DNA of 64,000 bases from contig UCHV01000018.1 in the NCBI GenBank assembly GCA_900472395.1, positions 124,001 through 188,000 on the forward strand. The letters are read 5' to 3'. Below the pieces are notes generated by a model. That model was not told the DNA's origin, made no database searches, and saw nothing but the letters and a program-made list of their open reading frames with translations. Positions 8,807 to 19,152 of this stretch are shown here, in pieces. Made by a program: the position numbers and the translations under genes. Numbering within the stretch: position 1 is the stretch's first letter; every line of letters begins with the position of its first letter. This DNA comes from Hyphomicrobiales bacterium. GTDB taxonomy: Bacteria; Pseudomonadota; Alphaproteobacteria; Rhizobiales; Rhizobiaceae.

Positions 8807-9841
8807 ATGTCCGTTCTTCATATCGCTGACGTCACCAAGACCTTTTCCGGAGGCACCAACGCGGTCGACAGCTTTTCGCTCGATGTCGCTGATGGCGAAC
8901 TGGTCTGCCTTCTCGGTCCCTCGGGGTCCGGCAAGTCGACGCTTTTGCGCATGGTCGGCGGTTTCGAACAGCCGAATTCCGGCCGCATCACCATCGATGG
9001 CGAAGAGGTCACCCATCTGCCACCGGAGCGCCGCCCCACGGGCATGGTATTCCAGAGCCACGCGTTGTGGACGCATATGAACGTCTTCAAGAACCTCGCA
9101 TTCGGCCTGAAACTGCGCCGCATGCCGGCCGCGCAGATCAGGGAAAAAGTGGAGGCCGTGCTCGAACTGGTGGGTCTTGCCGGTTACGGCGACCGCATGA
9201 CCACACAGCTTTCCGGTGGCCAGCAGCAGCGCGTGGCACTGGCGCGTTCGCTGGTTCTGGAGCCGAAGATCCTGCTTCTCGACGAACCATTCGCCAGCCT
9301 CGATCAGCATTTGCGTGAACGTCTGCGCGAAGAGGTGCGCGATATCCAGCAGCGCCTCAAGATCACTACCCTGTTCGTGACGCATGGACAGGATGAGGCA
9401 CTTTCCATGGCTGACCGCATCGTCGTCATGGCCAACGGCAAAACCGAGCAGATCGACCGTCCAGACGTTGTTTACCGCGACCCCAAAACGCCTTTCGTCG
9501 CGGGTTTCATCGGCACCATGAACCTGATCGAGGGGGAGGTTTCGAACGGAATTTTCGTCCGCTCCGCTCTCACCGTGCCGCTGCCCATTGCCGATGGACC
9601 GGCGACGCTCGCCATCCGCCCCGAAGCGCTTGACCTTTCAGCTTCCGACATCCCAAAGGCGAGCGTGCATCGTGTGACCGATTATGGCTCGCATGGTCTC
9701 GTGGATCTTGATCTCGCCGATGGCACACGGGTGAAATCGATGGTAGCGCATCCTGATATGCTTCGGGCAGGGCAGGGCGTGGATCTCTTGCCGCGCGCCT
9801 TCGCGGCCTATCGTAACAACCAGCAGATTTATCGGAGTTGA
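8807..9841 (+). CDS. ABC importer ATP-binding protein
   Basis: ATPase subunit of 344 residues in the MalK/PotA/FbpC group. It has an intact Walker A (GPSGSGKST), signature LSGGQQQRVALARSL, Walker B ILLLDEP and H-loop (VTHGQDEA). A C-terminal TOBE-like domain follows from about residue 260. It powers the importer made with the two preceding permeases. Its stop overlaps the possible TTG start of the phosphodiesterase gene. Confidence 0.9.
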   Translation: MSVLHIADVTKTFSGGTNAVDSFSLDVADGELVCLLGPSGSGKSTLLRMVGGFEQPNSGRITIDGEEVTHLPPERRPTGMVFQSHALWTHMNVFKNLAFGLKLRRMPAAQIREKVEAVLELVGLAGYGDRMTTQLSGGQQQRVALARSLVLEPKILLLDEPFASLDQHLRERLREEVRDIQQRLKITTLFVTHGQDEALSMADRIVVMANGKTEQIDRPDVVYRDPKTPFVAGFIGTMNLIEGEVSNGIFVRSALTVPLPIADGPATLAIRPEALDLSASDIPKASVHRVTDYGSHGLVDLDLADGTRVKSMVAHPDMLRAGQGVDLLPRAFAAYRNNQQIYRS

Positions 9842-9843
9842 GC

Positions 9844-10680
9844 GTGAGCGATCCCCTCCATATCGATAGGGATGGACACAGAACCTATATCAAATGGCAC
9901 CGTGGCCGCCGACGTCCATCGGATCCGGTCTTCACCGGCGCCCGGATCGTCGAGGCCATGCGACTTGGCGCCAGCGTCGAAGTCGACCTTGTCATCCATG
10001 CCGATCATGGCTGCGCGGTACTGCACGATCTGACACTGGAACGGGAAACCACAGGGGCCGGAAGGGTGCGGGATACGGGTGCTGCGGCCCTGCGCCAACT
10101 CCATCTGCGCGACAATGACGGTCAGCCCGTTTCCGACAGGGTTCTGTTGCTGGAAGATCTCTGCGACCTGCTTGCGCGCGAAGATGTGCATCCCGATGCT
10201 CTTCTACAGCTCGATTTCAAGGAAAACCTGGCGGCACTTTTGCCGCAGATCGCGGCCAATTTCGCAAAAAGCGTTGCGCCGATTGTCGGATCGTTGATCC
10301 TGTCGGGTGGAGATTTCGACGCCATCGCCACGCTGGCCAGATCCGCCCCCGGTCTCGTGACCGGTTATGACCCCTGTTACGGTGAAAGCCTCGCCCGGCT
10401 GCAATCGAGCGGAGACTATCGCGGCTTCATCGAGCAGGCTCTTGCGACTGCGCCTGATGCCGGGATGATCTATCTTGCTTACGATATCATTCTGGCGGCC
10501 GAGGAAGCGGGCATAGACATCGTTGCCCCCGTCCACGCTGCCGGCCGTCGCGTCGATGCCTGGACGATCAATCGCATCACGCCTCAAACCATCGGCCGGA
10601 TCGAGCGTCTCTTGCGGCTCAAGGTCGACCAGATCACCACAGATGACCCGGAAGGGTTAGCCAAGGCATTCAGCGAATGA
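9844..10680 (+). CDS. Glycerophosphodiester phosphodiesterase-like protein
   Basis: GDPD-family enzymes hydrolyse glycerophosphodiesters to an alcohol and glycerol 3-phosphate. The 278-residue product keeps the metal-site pattern in spaced form: HRG near residue 19, EVD with a following VLHD about 20 residues later, and a C-terminal DAWTINR...DQITTDDPE segment typical of the TIM barrel. No signal peptide is seen, so it would act in the cytoplasm on imported substrate. GTG at 9844 has GGAG 6 bases upstream; TTG at 9838 is the alternative. The stop overlaps the next start. Confidence 0.78.
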   Translation: MSDPLHIDRDGHRTYIKWHRGRRRPSDPVFTGARIVEAMRLGASVEVDLVIHADHGCAVLHDLTLERETTGAGRVRDTGAAALRQLHLRDNDGQPVSDRVLLLEDLCDLLAREDVHPDALLQLDFKENLAALLPQIAANFAKSVAPIVGSLILSGGDFDAIATLARSAPGLVTGYDPCYGESLARLQSSGDYRGFIEQALATAPDAGMIYLAYDIILAAEEAGIDIVAPVHAAGRRVDAWTINRITPQTIGRIERLLRLKVDQITTDDPEGLAKAFSE

Positions 10681-11486
10681 CAATGAACTACAGCAGCATT
10701 CTCGATCACATGGTCGCCACCGCCCGCGAGGCCGGAGCACTGACGCTCGAGCATTTCAAGCGCTTCCGCGATATCGAGATCGGCATCAAGGGGCCGGGCG
10801 ATTTCGTGTCCGATGCGGACAAGGAATCCGAGACGCTGATCCGGGAGCGGCTGCTGAGCCAATATCCCTGGGGGCTGACCGGCGAGGAATTCGCACCCGT
10901 CGATGGGTCGGATGACGATCATCGCTGGCTGGTCGATCCGATCGATGGCACGACCAATTTCATCTATGGCCAGCATTACACGATCACGATCTCGCTGCGG
11001 CGCGGCAACGAGACGATCTGCGGCCTGGTCTATAATCCGGTGTCCGATGAGATGTTCACGGCGATAAAGGGCGAGGGCTCTTATCTCAACGGTACCCGTC
11101 TGCAGGTCAGCGCCTCGACGGATGTGGCGTTGATGTGTGTCGGCACCGGCCTTCCCACGCCGAACCTATCGCTGCATCCTGGCGCCTATCAGCGTCTGGA
11201 TGAAATTCGCGCGCCGATCGGCGCGGTGCGCATCGTCGGCAGCGCCGCCAATTCCTGCGTCTATGTCGCCTGTGGTCGGCTTACCGGTTATTATGAGGAA
11301 ACCGGTTTCATCGATACGGCGGCCGGTATTCTCATCGTACAGGAAGCGGGTGGCATCGTGACCGACTGGTGGGGCCGTGGGCCGGACATCTATGAGCGGA
11401 CCGGCACGCTGATCGTCGCCAATCCGGCAACCCATGCCTATCTGATGGCGCATCTGAGCAAGGCACCGCCCAAGGATGCCGGCTAA
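10677..11486 (+). CDS. Inositol-monophosphatase-family phosphatase
   Basis: Mg-dependent sugar- or inositol-phosphate phosphatase of 269 residues. The metal site is intact: GEEF (about residues 64-67), WLVDPIDGTTNF (about 78-89) and the C-terminal DTAAGILIVQEAGG motif. It overlaps the phosphodiesterase gene by ATGA and ends the operon. In this context it probably releases phosphate from the product of the phosphodiesterase or from an imported phosphosugar. The true substrate cannot be read from sequence. Confidence 0.82.
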   Translation: MTMNYSSILDHMVATAREAGALTLEHFKRFRDIEIGIKGPGDFVSDADKESETLIRERLLSQYPWGLTGEEFAPVDGSDDDHRWLVDPIDGTTNFIYGQHYTITISLRRGNETICGLVYNPVSDEMFTAIKGEGSYLNGTRLQVSASTDVALMCVGTGLPTPNLSLHPGAYQRLDEIRAPIGAVRIVGSAANSCVYVACGRLTGYYEETGFIDTAAGILIVQEAGGIVTDWWGRGPDIYERTGTLIVANPATHAYLMAHLSKAPPKDAG

Positions 11487-11501
11487 GGCTGTCGGCTTGC
11501 C

Positions 11502-12269
11502 TCAAAGCGACCTCATCCAGCCAAGGCCATCTTCCGTTTTTGCGGCCGGTCGATATTCGCAGCCGACATAACCCTCATAACCGACGGCGTCGATCTCCTG
11601 AAATATCAGGCGATCGTTCAATTCCCCAGTCGTCGGTTCGTGGCGTGTAGGGACGGCTGCGATCTGGATGTGCCCGATGTGCGGTGACATTTTTCGAAGC
11701 GCGGTGATGACATCGCCGTGCATGATCTGCCGATGATAGACATCGAATTGCAGCTTGAGATTGGGCCGGTCGAGCTCAACGATCAGGTCGAGCGCGCGAT
11801 CGAAATTGTTGAGAAAATATCCGGGCATGTCACGCTTGTTGATAGGTTCGATGACAATGCCGATGCCGGCTTCCGCCGCCATGTCGGTCGCCCTCTTCAG
11901 ATTTTCGCGATAACAGCTGACTGCTGCCGGATCATCCGAAGAGGCAATGCCGGCCATCATGTGCAGAAGCGGCGTACCGATTATCCCCGCATATGAGATT
12001 GCGGTGATGAGGGTTGATTGAAACTCTTCGCGACGGTCCGGAAGGCCAGCAAGGCCACGATCACCAGCCGACCAGTCTCCGGGCGGCATGTTGAAAAGGG
12101 CCTGGTTCAGGCGATTGGCACGGAGCGTTTCAGCGATGACTTCGGCAGGATGTTCATAGGGAAAAAGATATTCCACCGCCGTAAAACCCGCAGACGCTGC
12201 CGCCTGAAAACGTTGCAGAAACGGCTGCTCGGTGAACATCATCGAAAGATTGGCGGCAAATTTCGGCAT
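11502..12269 (-). CDS. otnI: Hydroxypyruvate isomerase / 2-oxo-tetronate isomerase family
   Basis: TIM-barrel sugar-phosphate-isomerase-like protein of 255 residues, recognised by the N-terminal FAANLSMMFTE and the metal-site segments EPINKRDMPGYFL, LQFDVYH and GCEYRP. Members isomerise hydroxypyruvate to tartronate semialdehyde, or 2-oxo-tetronate in tetronate catabolism. It follows an L-threonate-dehydrogenase-like gene by 16 bases, which favours the OtnI role. It converges with the phosphatase gene with 15 bases between their ends. Confidence 0.78.
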   Translation of the reverse strand: MPKFAANLSMMFTEQPFLQRFQAAASAGFTAVEYLFPYEHPAEVIAETLRANRLNQALFNMPPGDWSAGDRGLAGLPDRREEFQSTLITAISYAGIIGTPLLHMMAGIASSDDPAAVSCYRENLKRATDMAAEAGIGIVIEPINKRDMPGYFLNNFDRALDLIVELDRPNLKLQFDVYHRQIMHGDVITALRKMSPHIGHIQIAAVPTRHEPTTGELNDRLIFQEIDAVGYEGYVGCEYRPAAKTEDGLGWMRSL

Positions 12270-12285
12270 GGCTAATTCCTATGAC

Positions 12286-13200
12286 TCATTCATCTTCCGG
12301 CATTCCAGGCAGTCTTAATCCGGCGATTTGCGCCAGAAGACGCGCGACGGAGCTGTCATCGTCCCGGCCCATGCCGGCCGCTTCCGTCATGATGAACAGC
12401 TGGAGAGCCGCAGCCGTGATCGGTAACGGAAATTTCCGGGCGCGGCCGATATCGGATACGATGCCGAGATCCTTGGTGAAGATGGAAACGGCGCTGTGCG
12501 GTGTATAGTCGCCATCGAGAACGTGCGGCACCCGGTTTTCGAACATCCAGCTATTGCCTGCCGACTTGGTGATGACGTCGAAGACCCGGGAAATGTCGAG
12601 ATCGAGGCTTTTTGCAAACGTGATCGCCTCGCATGCAGCGGCGATATGCACACCGGCAAGCAGCTGGTTGACGATCTTGAAGGACGAGCCGATGCCCGGC
12701 TTGTCGCCAAGCTCGTAGACCGTTGCAGCCATGGCATCGAGAACTGGCTTCGCTGCTTCGAAGGCCTCCGCCGAACCGGATGCCATGAAGGTGAGCTCGC
12801 CGGTATTTGCCTTCTTCGATCCTCCGCTGATCGGACCATCGAGATAATGCAGGCCGGCGGCCTCGGTACGCGCGGCAAAGGCCTTTGCTTCCGTGGGAGA
12901 GATGGTGGCGCAAGAGATTACCACGGAGCCCGGTTTCATCGCAGATATTATGCCATCCTCGCCGAACAGAACCGTTTCGGTCTGTGCCGCATTGACGACA
13001 ACGATGACAGCCACATCCGCGCCACTCACCGCATCGGCCGGCGTGGCTGCCGTCCGGCCGCCATCTGCTTCGAGGGTCTCGAGTATGGACGGGTTGATAT
13101 CGAAGCCACGAACCCGAAGGCCGGCTTTCAGGGCGGACCGCGCCATTCCAAGCCCCATGGAGCCGAGACCGATGACGGCGACAGTCGTTTCACGAGACAT
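12286..13200 (-). CDS. ltnD: L-threonate dehydrogenase-like NAD-binding protein (3-hydroxyisobutyrate dehydrogenase family)
   Basis: Beta-hydroxyacid dehydrogenase of 304 residues. It has the Rossmann motif GLGSMGLGMA near the N-terminus, the substrate-site DGPISGG and the catalytic-lysine region with KIVNQLLAG. Closest family resemblance is to LtnD, which oxidises L-threonate to 2-oxo-tetronate. The ATG at 13200 has GGAGGT 9 bases upstream. The kinase and aldolase genes (otnK, otnC) that usually complete the pathway are not in this window. Confidence 0.75.
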   Translation of the reverse strand: MSRETTVAVIGLGSMGLGMARSALKAGLRVRGFDINPSILETLEADGGRTAATPADAVSGADVAVIVVVNAAQTETVLFGEDGIISAMKPGSVVISCATISPTEAKAFAARTEAAGLHYLDGPISGGSKKANTGELTFMASGSAEAFEAAKPVLDAMAATVYELGDKPGIGSSFKIVNQLLAGVHIAAACEAITFAKSLDLDISRVFDVITKSAGNSWMFENRVPHVLDGDYTPHSAVSIFTKDLGIVSDIGRARKFPLPITAAALQLFIMTEAAGMGRDDDSSVARLLAQIAGLRLPGMPEDE

Positions 13201-13369
13201 CGGCAAGCTACCTCCGTGCGGCGAACGGGCTGATTCATTCAGCGCTCATATGCGTTTCAGATCATATAGCCGGGATACGTTCAAGCAGGCCGCCCCAAGG
13301 CTGCTGCAGTAAACGAAAGTGGCTGAGGTTTTTTCGACTTCAGTCTTCGAGAAAAATCAGACTTTGCCC

Positions 13370-13400
13370 TTGCACCTCTAGTTACTAGAGGTCGTAAGAC
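13370..13400 (+). promoter_or_regulatory. MerR-type promoter/operator of zntA
   Basis: A perfect inverted repeat, ACCTCTAG-TTA-CTAGAGGT (13374-13392), lies between a -35-like TTGCAC (13370-13375) and a -10-like TAAGAC (13395-13400). The spacer is 19 bases, the overlong spacing characteristic of MerR-family activated promoters. The zntA start codon is 28 bases downstream. Confidence 0.85.
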
Positions 13401-13427
13401 CGATCCCAGTGCCAAGAGGATCATTCC

Positions 13428-15767
<2,340 letters not shown>

Positions 15768-15791
15768 TCAGATAGCAGGGGATAGATCTTG

Positions 15792-15824
15792 ACAGGCCGG
15801 TGCGTTGGTGCCCGGCCTGTATAC
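15792..15824. terminator. Hairpin between convergent zntA and the MerR gene
   Basis: ACAGGCCGG (15792-15800) and CCGGCCTGT (15812-15820) form a perfect 9-bp stem with an 11-base loop. A short T-rich stretch follows on the plus strand. It lies between the 3' ends of the two convergent genes. Confidence 0.65.
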
Positions 15825-15840
15825 TTTTGCAGGGAGTGGT

Positions 15841-16257
15841 TCAGTCGTGATCCGCTGAACAAAGATCGTGATTGGCGAGAGCCTGGATCACATAACAATC
15901 GCGGACATGATTGCTGTGGCAATGGGTGGTAATCCGCTCCAGTTCCGCTTCCAGCTTCTTCAATCTCTCGATTTTTTCACGAATCGTTGCCAGCTGCTCG
16001 GCAGCAATACGATCCGCTTCGGCACAGGGTTTTTCCGGATGCTGGCTGAGGTCGATCAGTTCCCTGATCGCCTCGATCGTCAGGCCTAACTCCCTGGCGT
16101 GCTTGATGAAGGAAAGGCGCTCGCGCTCCCCTTTCGAATATCGTCGCTGGTTGCCCTCAGAACGTTCGCTATGGGATAAAAGTCCCATCTGTTCGTAATA
16201 ACGGATGGTCGGCACCTTGACGCCGGTCGTTCGGGACAGATCACCTATCGTCAGCAT
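15841..16257 (-). CDS. zntR: MerR-family metal-responsive regulator, ZntR/CadR-like
   Basis: The 138-residue protein has an N-terminal MerR winged helix (MLTIGDLSRTTGVKVPTIRYYE), a central dimerisation coiled coil, and a C-terminal cysteine/histidine metal-binding tail with Cys-His near residues 112-113, Cys near 120 and Cys near 133. This tail pattern suits Zn/Cd/Pb sensors. Convergent orientation with zntA and the 19-bp-spaced operator before zntA make it the probable activator of that gene. Which metal it senses is not settled by sequence. Confidence 0.85.
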   Translation of the reverse strand: MLTIGDLSRTTGVKVPTIRYYEQMGLLSHSERSEGNQRRYSKGERERLSFIKHARELGLTIEAIRELIDLSQHPEKPCAEADRIAAEQLATIREKIERLKKLEAELERITTHCHSNHVRDCYVIQALANHDLCSADHD

Positions 16258-16323
16258 GAAGTACCGTCCTCGACCTGCAGTTTCTTTCCAAACTGAATAT
16301 CATCCGCGGTCGTTGTTGACCAA

Positions 16324-17529
16324 TCAAACCCGCTCCAATGCGACCGCAATGCCTTGGCCCACGCCGATACACATCGTGGCCAGTGCGAAGCGGCCCTGAC
16401 CGAGCGAGAGTTCGAGCGCGGCCGTGCCGGTTATGCGGGCACCCGACATGCCGAGGGGATGACCGAGCGCAATCGCACCGCCATTGATATTGACGCGGGC
16501 GTCGTCGTCGGCAATTCCCAGTTCGCGCAATGTCGCAAGCCCCTGCGATGCAAAGGCTTCATTAAGTTCGATCACGTCGAACTGATCCTGGCTCATGCCG
16601 AGCATGGCCATCAGCTTTTGCGAAGCGGGCGCCGGACCGATGCCCATTACCCGCGGCGCAACACCAGCCGTTGCGCCAGCCATCACGCGGGCGATAGGGG
16701 TAAGGCCATGTTTTCTTGCTGCCGCCTCAGAAGCGATGATCAGTGCCGCAGCGCCATCATTGACGCCGGAGGCATTTCCGGCCGTCACCGTACCACCTTC
16801 CCGCCTGAAAGGCGTGCCGAGTTTCGCCAGCGCCTCGATGGTCGTGGCGCGGGGGTGTTCGTCCTTCGATACGACAACCGGCTCGTCCTTGCGTTGGGGA
16901 ATGGTGACCTCGGTGATTTCCTTCGCCAGCCTGCCGCTCTGTTGCGCTTCTGCTGCCTTGTTCTGCGAGCGAACGGCGAAGGCATCCTGGTCTCCGCGGG
17001 AAACGCGATAGTCTTCCGCAACGTTTTCGCCGGTTTCCGGCATGGAATCGATGCCATACTGTTTTTTCATCAACGGATTGACGAAGCGCCAGCCAATCGT
17101 GGTGTCGTGGATTTCGGCGTTGCGCGAAAAGGCGGTGTCCGCCTTCGGCATGACGAAAGGTGCACGGCTCATGCTTTCCACCCCGCCGGCGACCATCAGT
17201 TCGGCCTCGCCGGCCTTGATGGCGCGGGCCGCGGTGATGACGGCATCCATGCCGGAGCCGCAAAGGCGGTTCATCGTCGTGCCCGTCACGGAAACGGGCA
17301 GGCCGGCCAGCAATAGCGACATGCGGGCGACATTGCGGTTGTCTTCGCCTGCCTGGTTGGCGCAGCCGTAGATGACATCGCCTACTGCTTCCCAGTCGAC
17401 CGAGGAATTGCGTTCCATCAAGGCCTTGAGCGGTATCGCGCCGAGATCATCGGTTCGAACAGAGGCGAGCGAACCACCGAAGCGGCCGATCGGTGTGCGG
17501 ATGTAGTCACAGATGAATGCGTCAGTCAT
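16324..17529 (-). CDS. pcaF: Beta-ketoadipyl-CoA thiolase
   Basis: Thiolase that splits beta-ketoadipyl-CoA into succinyl-CoA and acetyl-CoA, the last step of the beta-ketoadipate pathway. The 401-residue product contains the acyl-accepting Cys (MNRLCGSGMDA), the ELNEAFA motif, GGAIALGHPLG with the catalytic His, and a C-terminal CIGVGQG with the second Cys. It follows pcaIJ by 60 bases on the same strand, which supports PcaF over a general acetyl-CoA acetyltransferase. Confidence 0.92.
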   Translation of the reverse strand: MTDAFICDYIRTPIGRFGGSLASVRTDDLGAIPLKALMERNSSVDWEAVGDVIYGCANQAGEDNRNVARMSLLLAGLPVSVTGTTMNRLCGSGMDAVITAARAIKAGEAELMVAGGVESMSRAPFVMPKADTAFSRNAEIHDTTIGWRFVNPLMKKQYGIDSMPETGENVAEDYRVSRGDQDAFAVRSQNKAAEAQQSGRLAKEITEVTIPQRKDEPVVVSKDEHPRATTIEALAKLGTPFRREGGTVTAGNASGVNDGAAALIIASEAAARKHGLTPIARVMAGATAGVAPRVMGIGPAPASQKLMAMLGMSQDQFDVIELNEAFASQGLATLRELGIADDDARVNINGGAIALGHPLGMSGARITGTAALELSLGQGRFALATMCIGVGQGIAVALERV

Positions 17530-17589
17530 AAATCCTCCTCGGCACGCGAAATCCGCGCGATGCTGCTCACGAAGCGCTACATTACGATT

Positions 17590-18294
17590 TCACAGTGCAG
17601 GCACAATCAGATCGGTGACCGAACCTTCGATGTGAAGCTTTGCGCCGGTCATGGCCTGCAATTCCTCGACGCTCATCCCGGGCAGTTTTTCGCGCAGAAC
17701 GAAACGGCCATTCGCGATATCGATGACGGCATGGCTGGTGTAGATCCGCGTGATGCAGGCGACGCCGGTCAAGGGGAATGTGCAGGTCTCGACGAGTTTC
17801 GGCTCGCCGTTCTTGGTGGCGTGGTCGGTAATGACGAAAACCTGCTTGGCGCCGTGTACCAAATCCATTGCGCCGCCGACCGCCGGAACGCCCTTGGAGC
17901 CGACCCGCCAATTGGCCAGATCACCATTTTCCGATACCTGCAAAGCCCCGAGGATCGCCACATCGAGATGACCGCCGCGTACCATGGCAAAGCTGTCGGC
18001 GTGGTGGAAAAAGGCGGCGCCCGGCTTCAGCGTTACGGCCTTCTTGCCGGCATTGATCAGGTCCCAATCTTCTTGGCCGGGTTTCGGTGCTTCGCCAAAA
18101 TTCAGAATGCCGTTTTCGGTATGAAAAATCGCCTGTCGGCCCGGTGGCTGGTAACGTGCCACCATTTCGGGAAAACCGATGCCGAGGTTCACATAGGCGC
18201 CATCCTTGATATCCTGCGCGGCGCGCCAGGCCATCTGGGCGCTTGAAAGCCTGGTGTCTTCGGCCAGGGCTGTATTCGACATATCGGCGCTCAT
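17590..18294 (-). CDS. pcaJ: 3-oxoadipate CoA-transferase subunit B
   Basis: Beta subunit of the enzyme that moves CoA from succinyl-CoA to 3-oxoadipate. The 234-residue protein contains the SENG-like catalytic Glu region (HTENGILNFG, about residues 58-67) and the GGAMDLVHGAKQV segment conserved in CoA-transferase B subunits. Its ATG overlaps the pcaI stop codon (ATGA). A second in-frame ATG lies 12 bases downstream. Confidence 0.93.
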   Translation of the reverse strand: MSADMSNTALAEDTRLSSAQMAWRAAQDIKDGAYVNLGIGFPEMVARYQPPGRQAIFHTENGILNFGEAPKPGQEDWDLINAGKKAVTLKPGAAFFHHADSFAMVRGGHLDVAILGALQVSENGDLANWRVGSKGVPAVGGAMDLVHGAKQVFVITDHATKNGEPKLVETCTFPLTGVACITRIYTSHAVIDIANGRFVLREKLPGMSVEELQAMTGAKLHIEGSVTDLIVPAL

Positions 18295-19013
18295 GCGTAG
18301 ACCCCTCCCTCATATTGTAGTCCGGCGCGGATCATCTCCTCTTCCTGTTGCGGGCTCGGTATTTCAACGACGTGATCGACGAAGATGCCGGGCGTGACGA
18401 CATGTTCGGGGTCAATACCGCCGGCTTCCACCACTTTGGAAACCTGCACGATCGTCTTGGTGGCCGCCATGCACATCAGCGGATTGAAGTTGCGCGCGGC
18501 CTTGCTGTAGGTGAGGTTGCCGTGGGTGTCGCCGATCTCGGCCTTGATGATTGCGAAATCGGCTTTCAGCCAGCGTTCCTGAACATAATGGCGGCCGTCG
18601 AATTCCGCGACCGGCTTGCCTTCGGCCAACTCGGTTCCGTAGGCGGTTGGCGTATAAAAAGCCGGAATTCCGGCACCGCCCGCGCGGATGCGCTCGGCAA
18701 GCGTGCCCTGAGGTACCAGTTCAAGCTCTATCTCGCCTGCAAGATATCGCTCCGTGAAAGCTCGCGGATCGGACGATTTGGGAAACGAACAGATCATTTT
18801 GGCGACCATGCCGGCATCGATCATGGCAGCGATGCCGATCCTGCCATTGCCCGCATTGTTGTTGATCACGGTAAGATTTCTTGGCCGTTTGTCTATCAAG
18901 GCGTGAATGAGTTCGATTGGTGCGCCGGACCCGCCGAAGCCACCGATCATCACCACCGCACCCTCGTCGATAGCAGACACCGCTTCGGCGGCACTCACGG
19001 ATCTCTTGTCCAT
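18291..19013 (-). CDS. pcaI: 3-oxoadipate CoA-transferase subunit A
   Basis: Alpha subunit partner of PcaJ, 240 residues. The family glycine motif GGFGGSGAP (about residues 24-32) and NNNAGNGRIG are present. The start at 19013 has a strong GGGGAGG ribosome-binding site directly upstream; the open frame continues further upstream through the regulatory region but that part is unlikely to be translated. It is first in the pcaIJF operon and is divergent from pcaR. Confidence 0.93.
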   Translation of the reverse strand: MDKRSVSAAEAVSAIDEGAVVMIGGFGGSGAPIELIHALIDKRPRNLTVINNNAGNGRIGIAAMIDAGMVAKMICSFPKSSDPRAFTERYLAGEIELELVPQGTLAERIRAGGAGIPAFYTPTAYGTELAEGKPVAEFDGRHYVQERWLKADFAIIKAEIGDTHGNLTYSKAARNFNPLMCMAATKTIVQVSKVVEAGGIDPEHVVTPGIFVDHVVEIPSPQQEEEMIRAGLQYEGGVYA

Positions 19014-19120
19014 CAAACCTCCCCGGGTTTTGCGCGTCGATGAAAATGTCTGCGCCTCCTCCCGTTCAATAAAACCCACCACAGCTTGCAGCAACGCATT
19101 TTGTGCGTTAATTGATATTT

Positions 19121-19135
19121 GTTCGTATATCGCAC
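19121..19135. promoter_or_regulatory. PcaR-like operator
   Basis: GTTCGTATATCGCAC lies between divergent pcaI and pcaR. It agrees at 13 of 15 positions with the PcaR site I recall from Pseudomonas putida (GTTCGATAATCGCAC) and is itself an imperfect palindrome, flanked by TTT and AAA. It lies 17 bases before the pcaR start and 107 bases before pcaI. Confidence 0.6.
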
Positions 19136-19152
19136 AAATTCGAGTTGGATGA

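Noticed and set aside
5940-9841. Iron(III) ABC importer
   Set aside because: The family resemblance is real, but the same family includes phosphosugar importers, and the coupled phosphodiesterase and phosphatase genes fit organophosphate uptake better.
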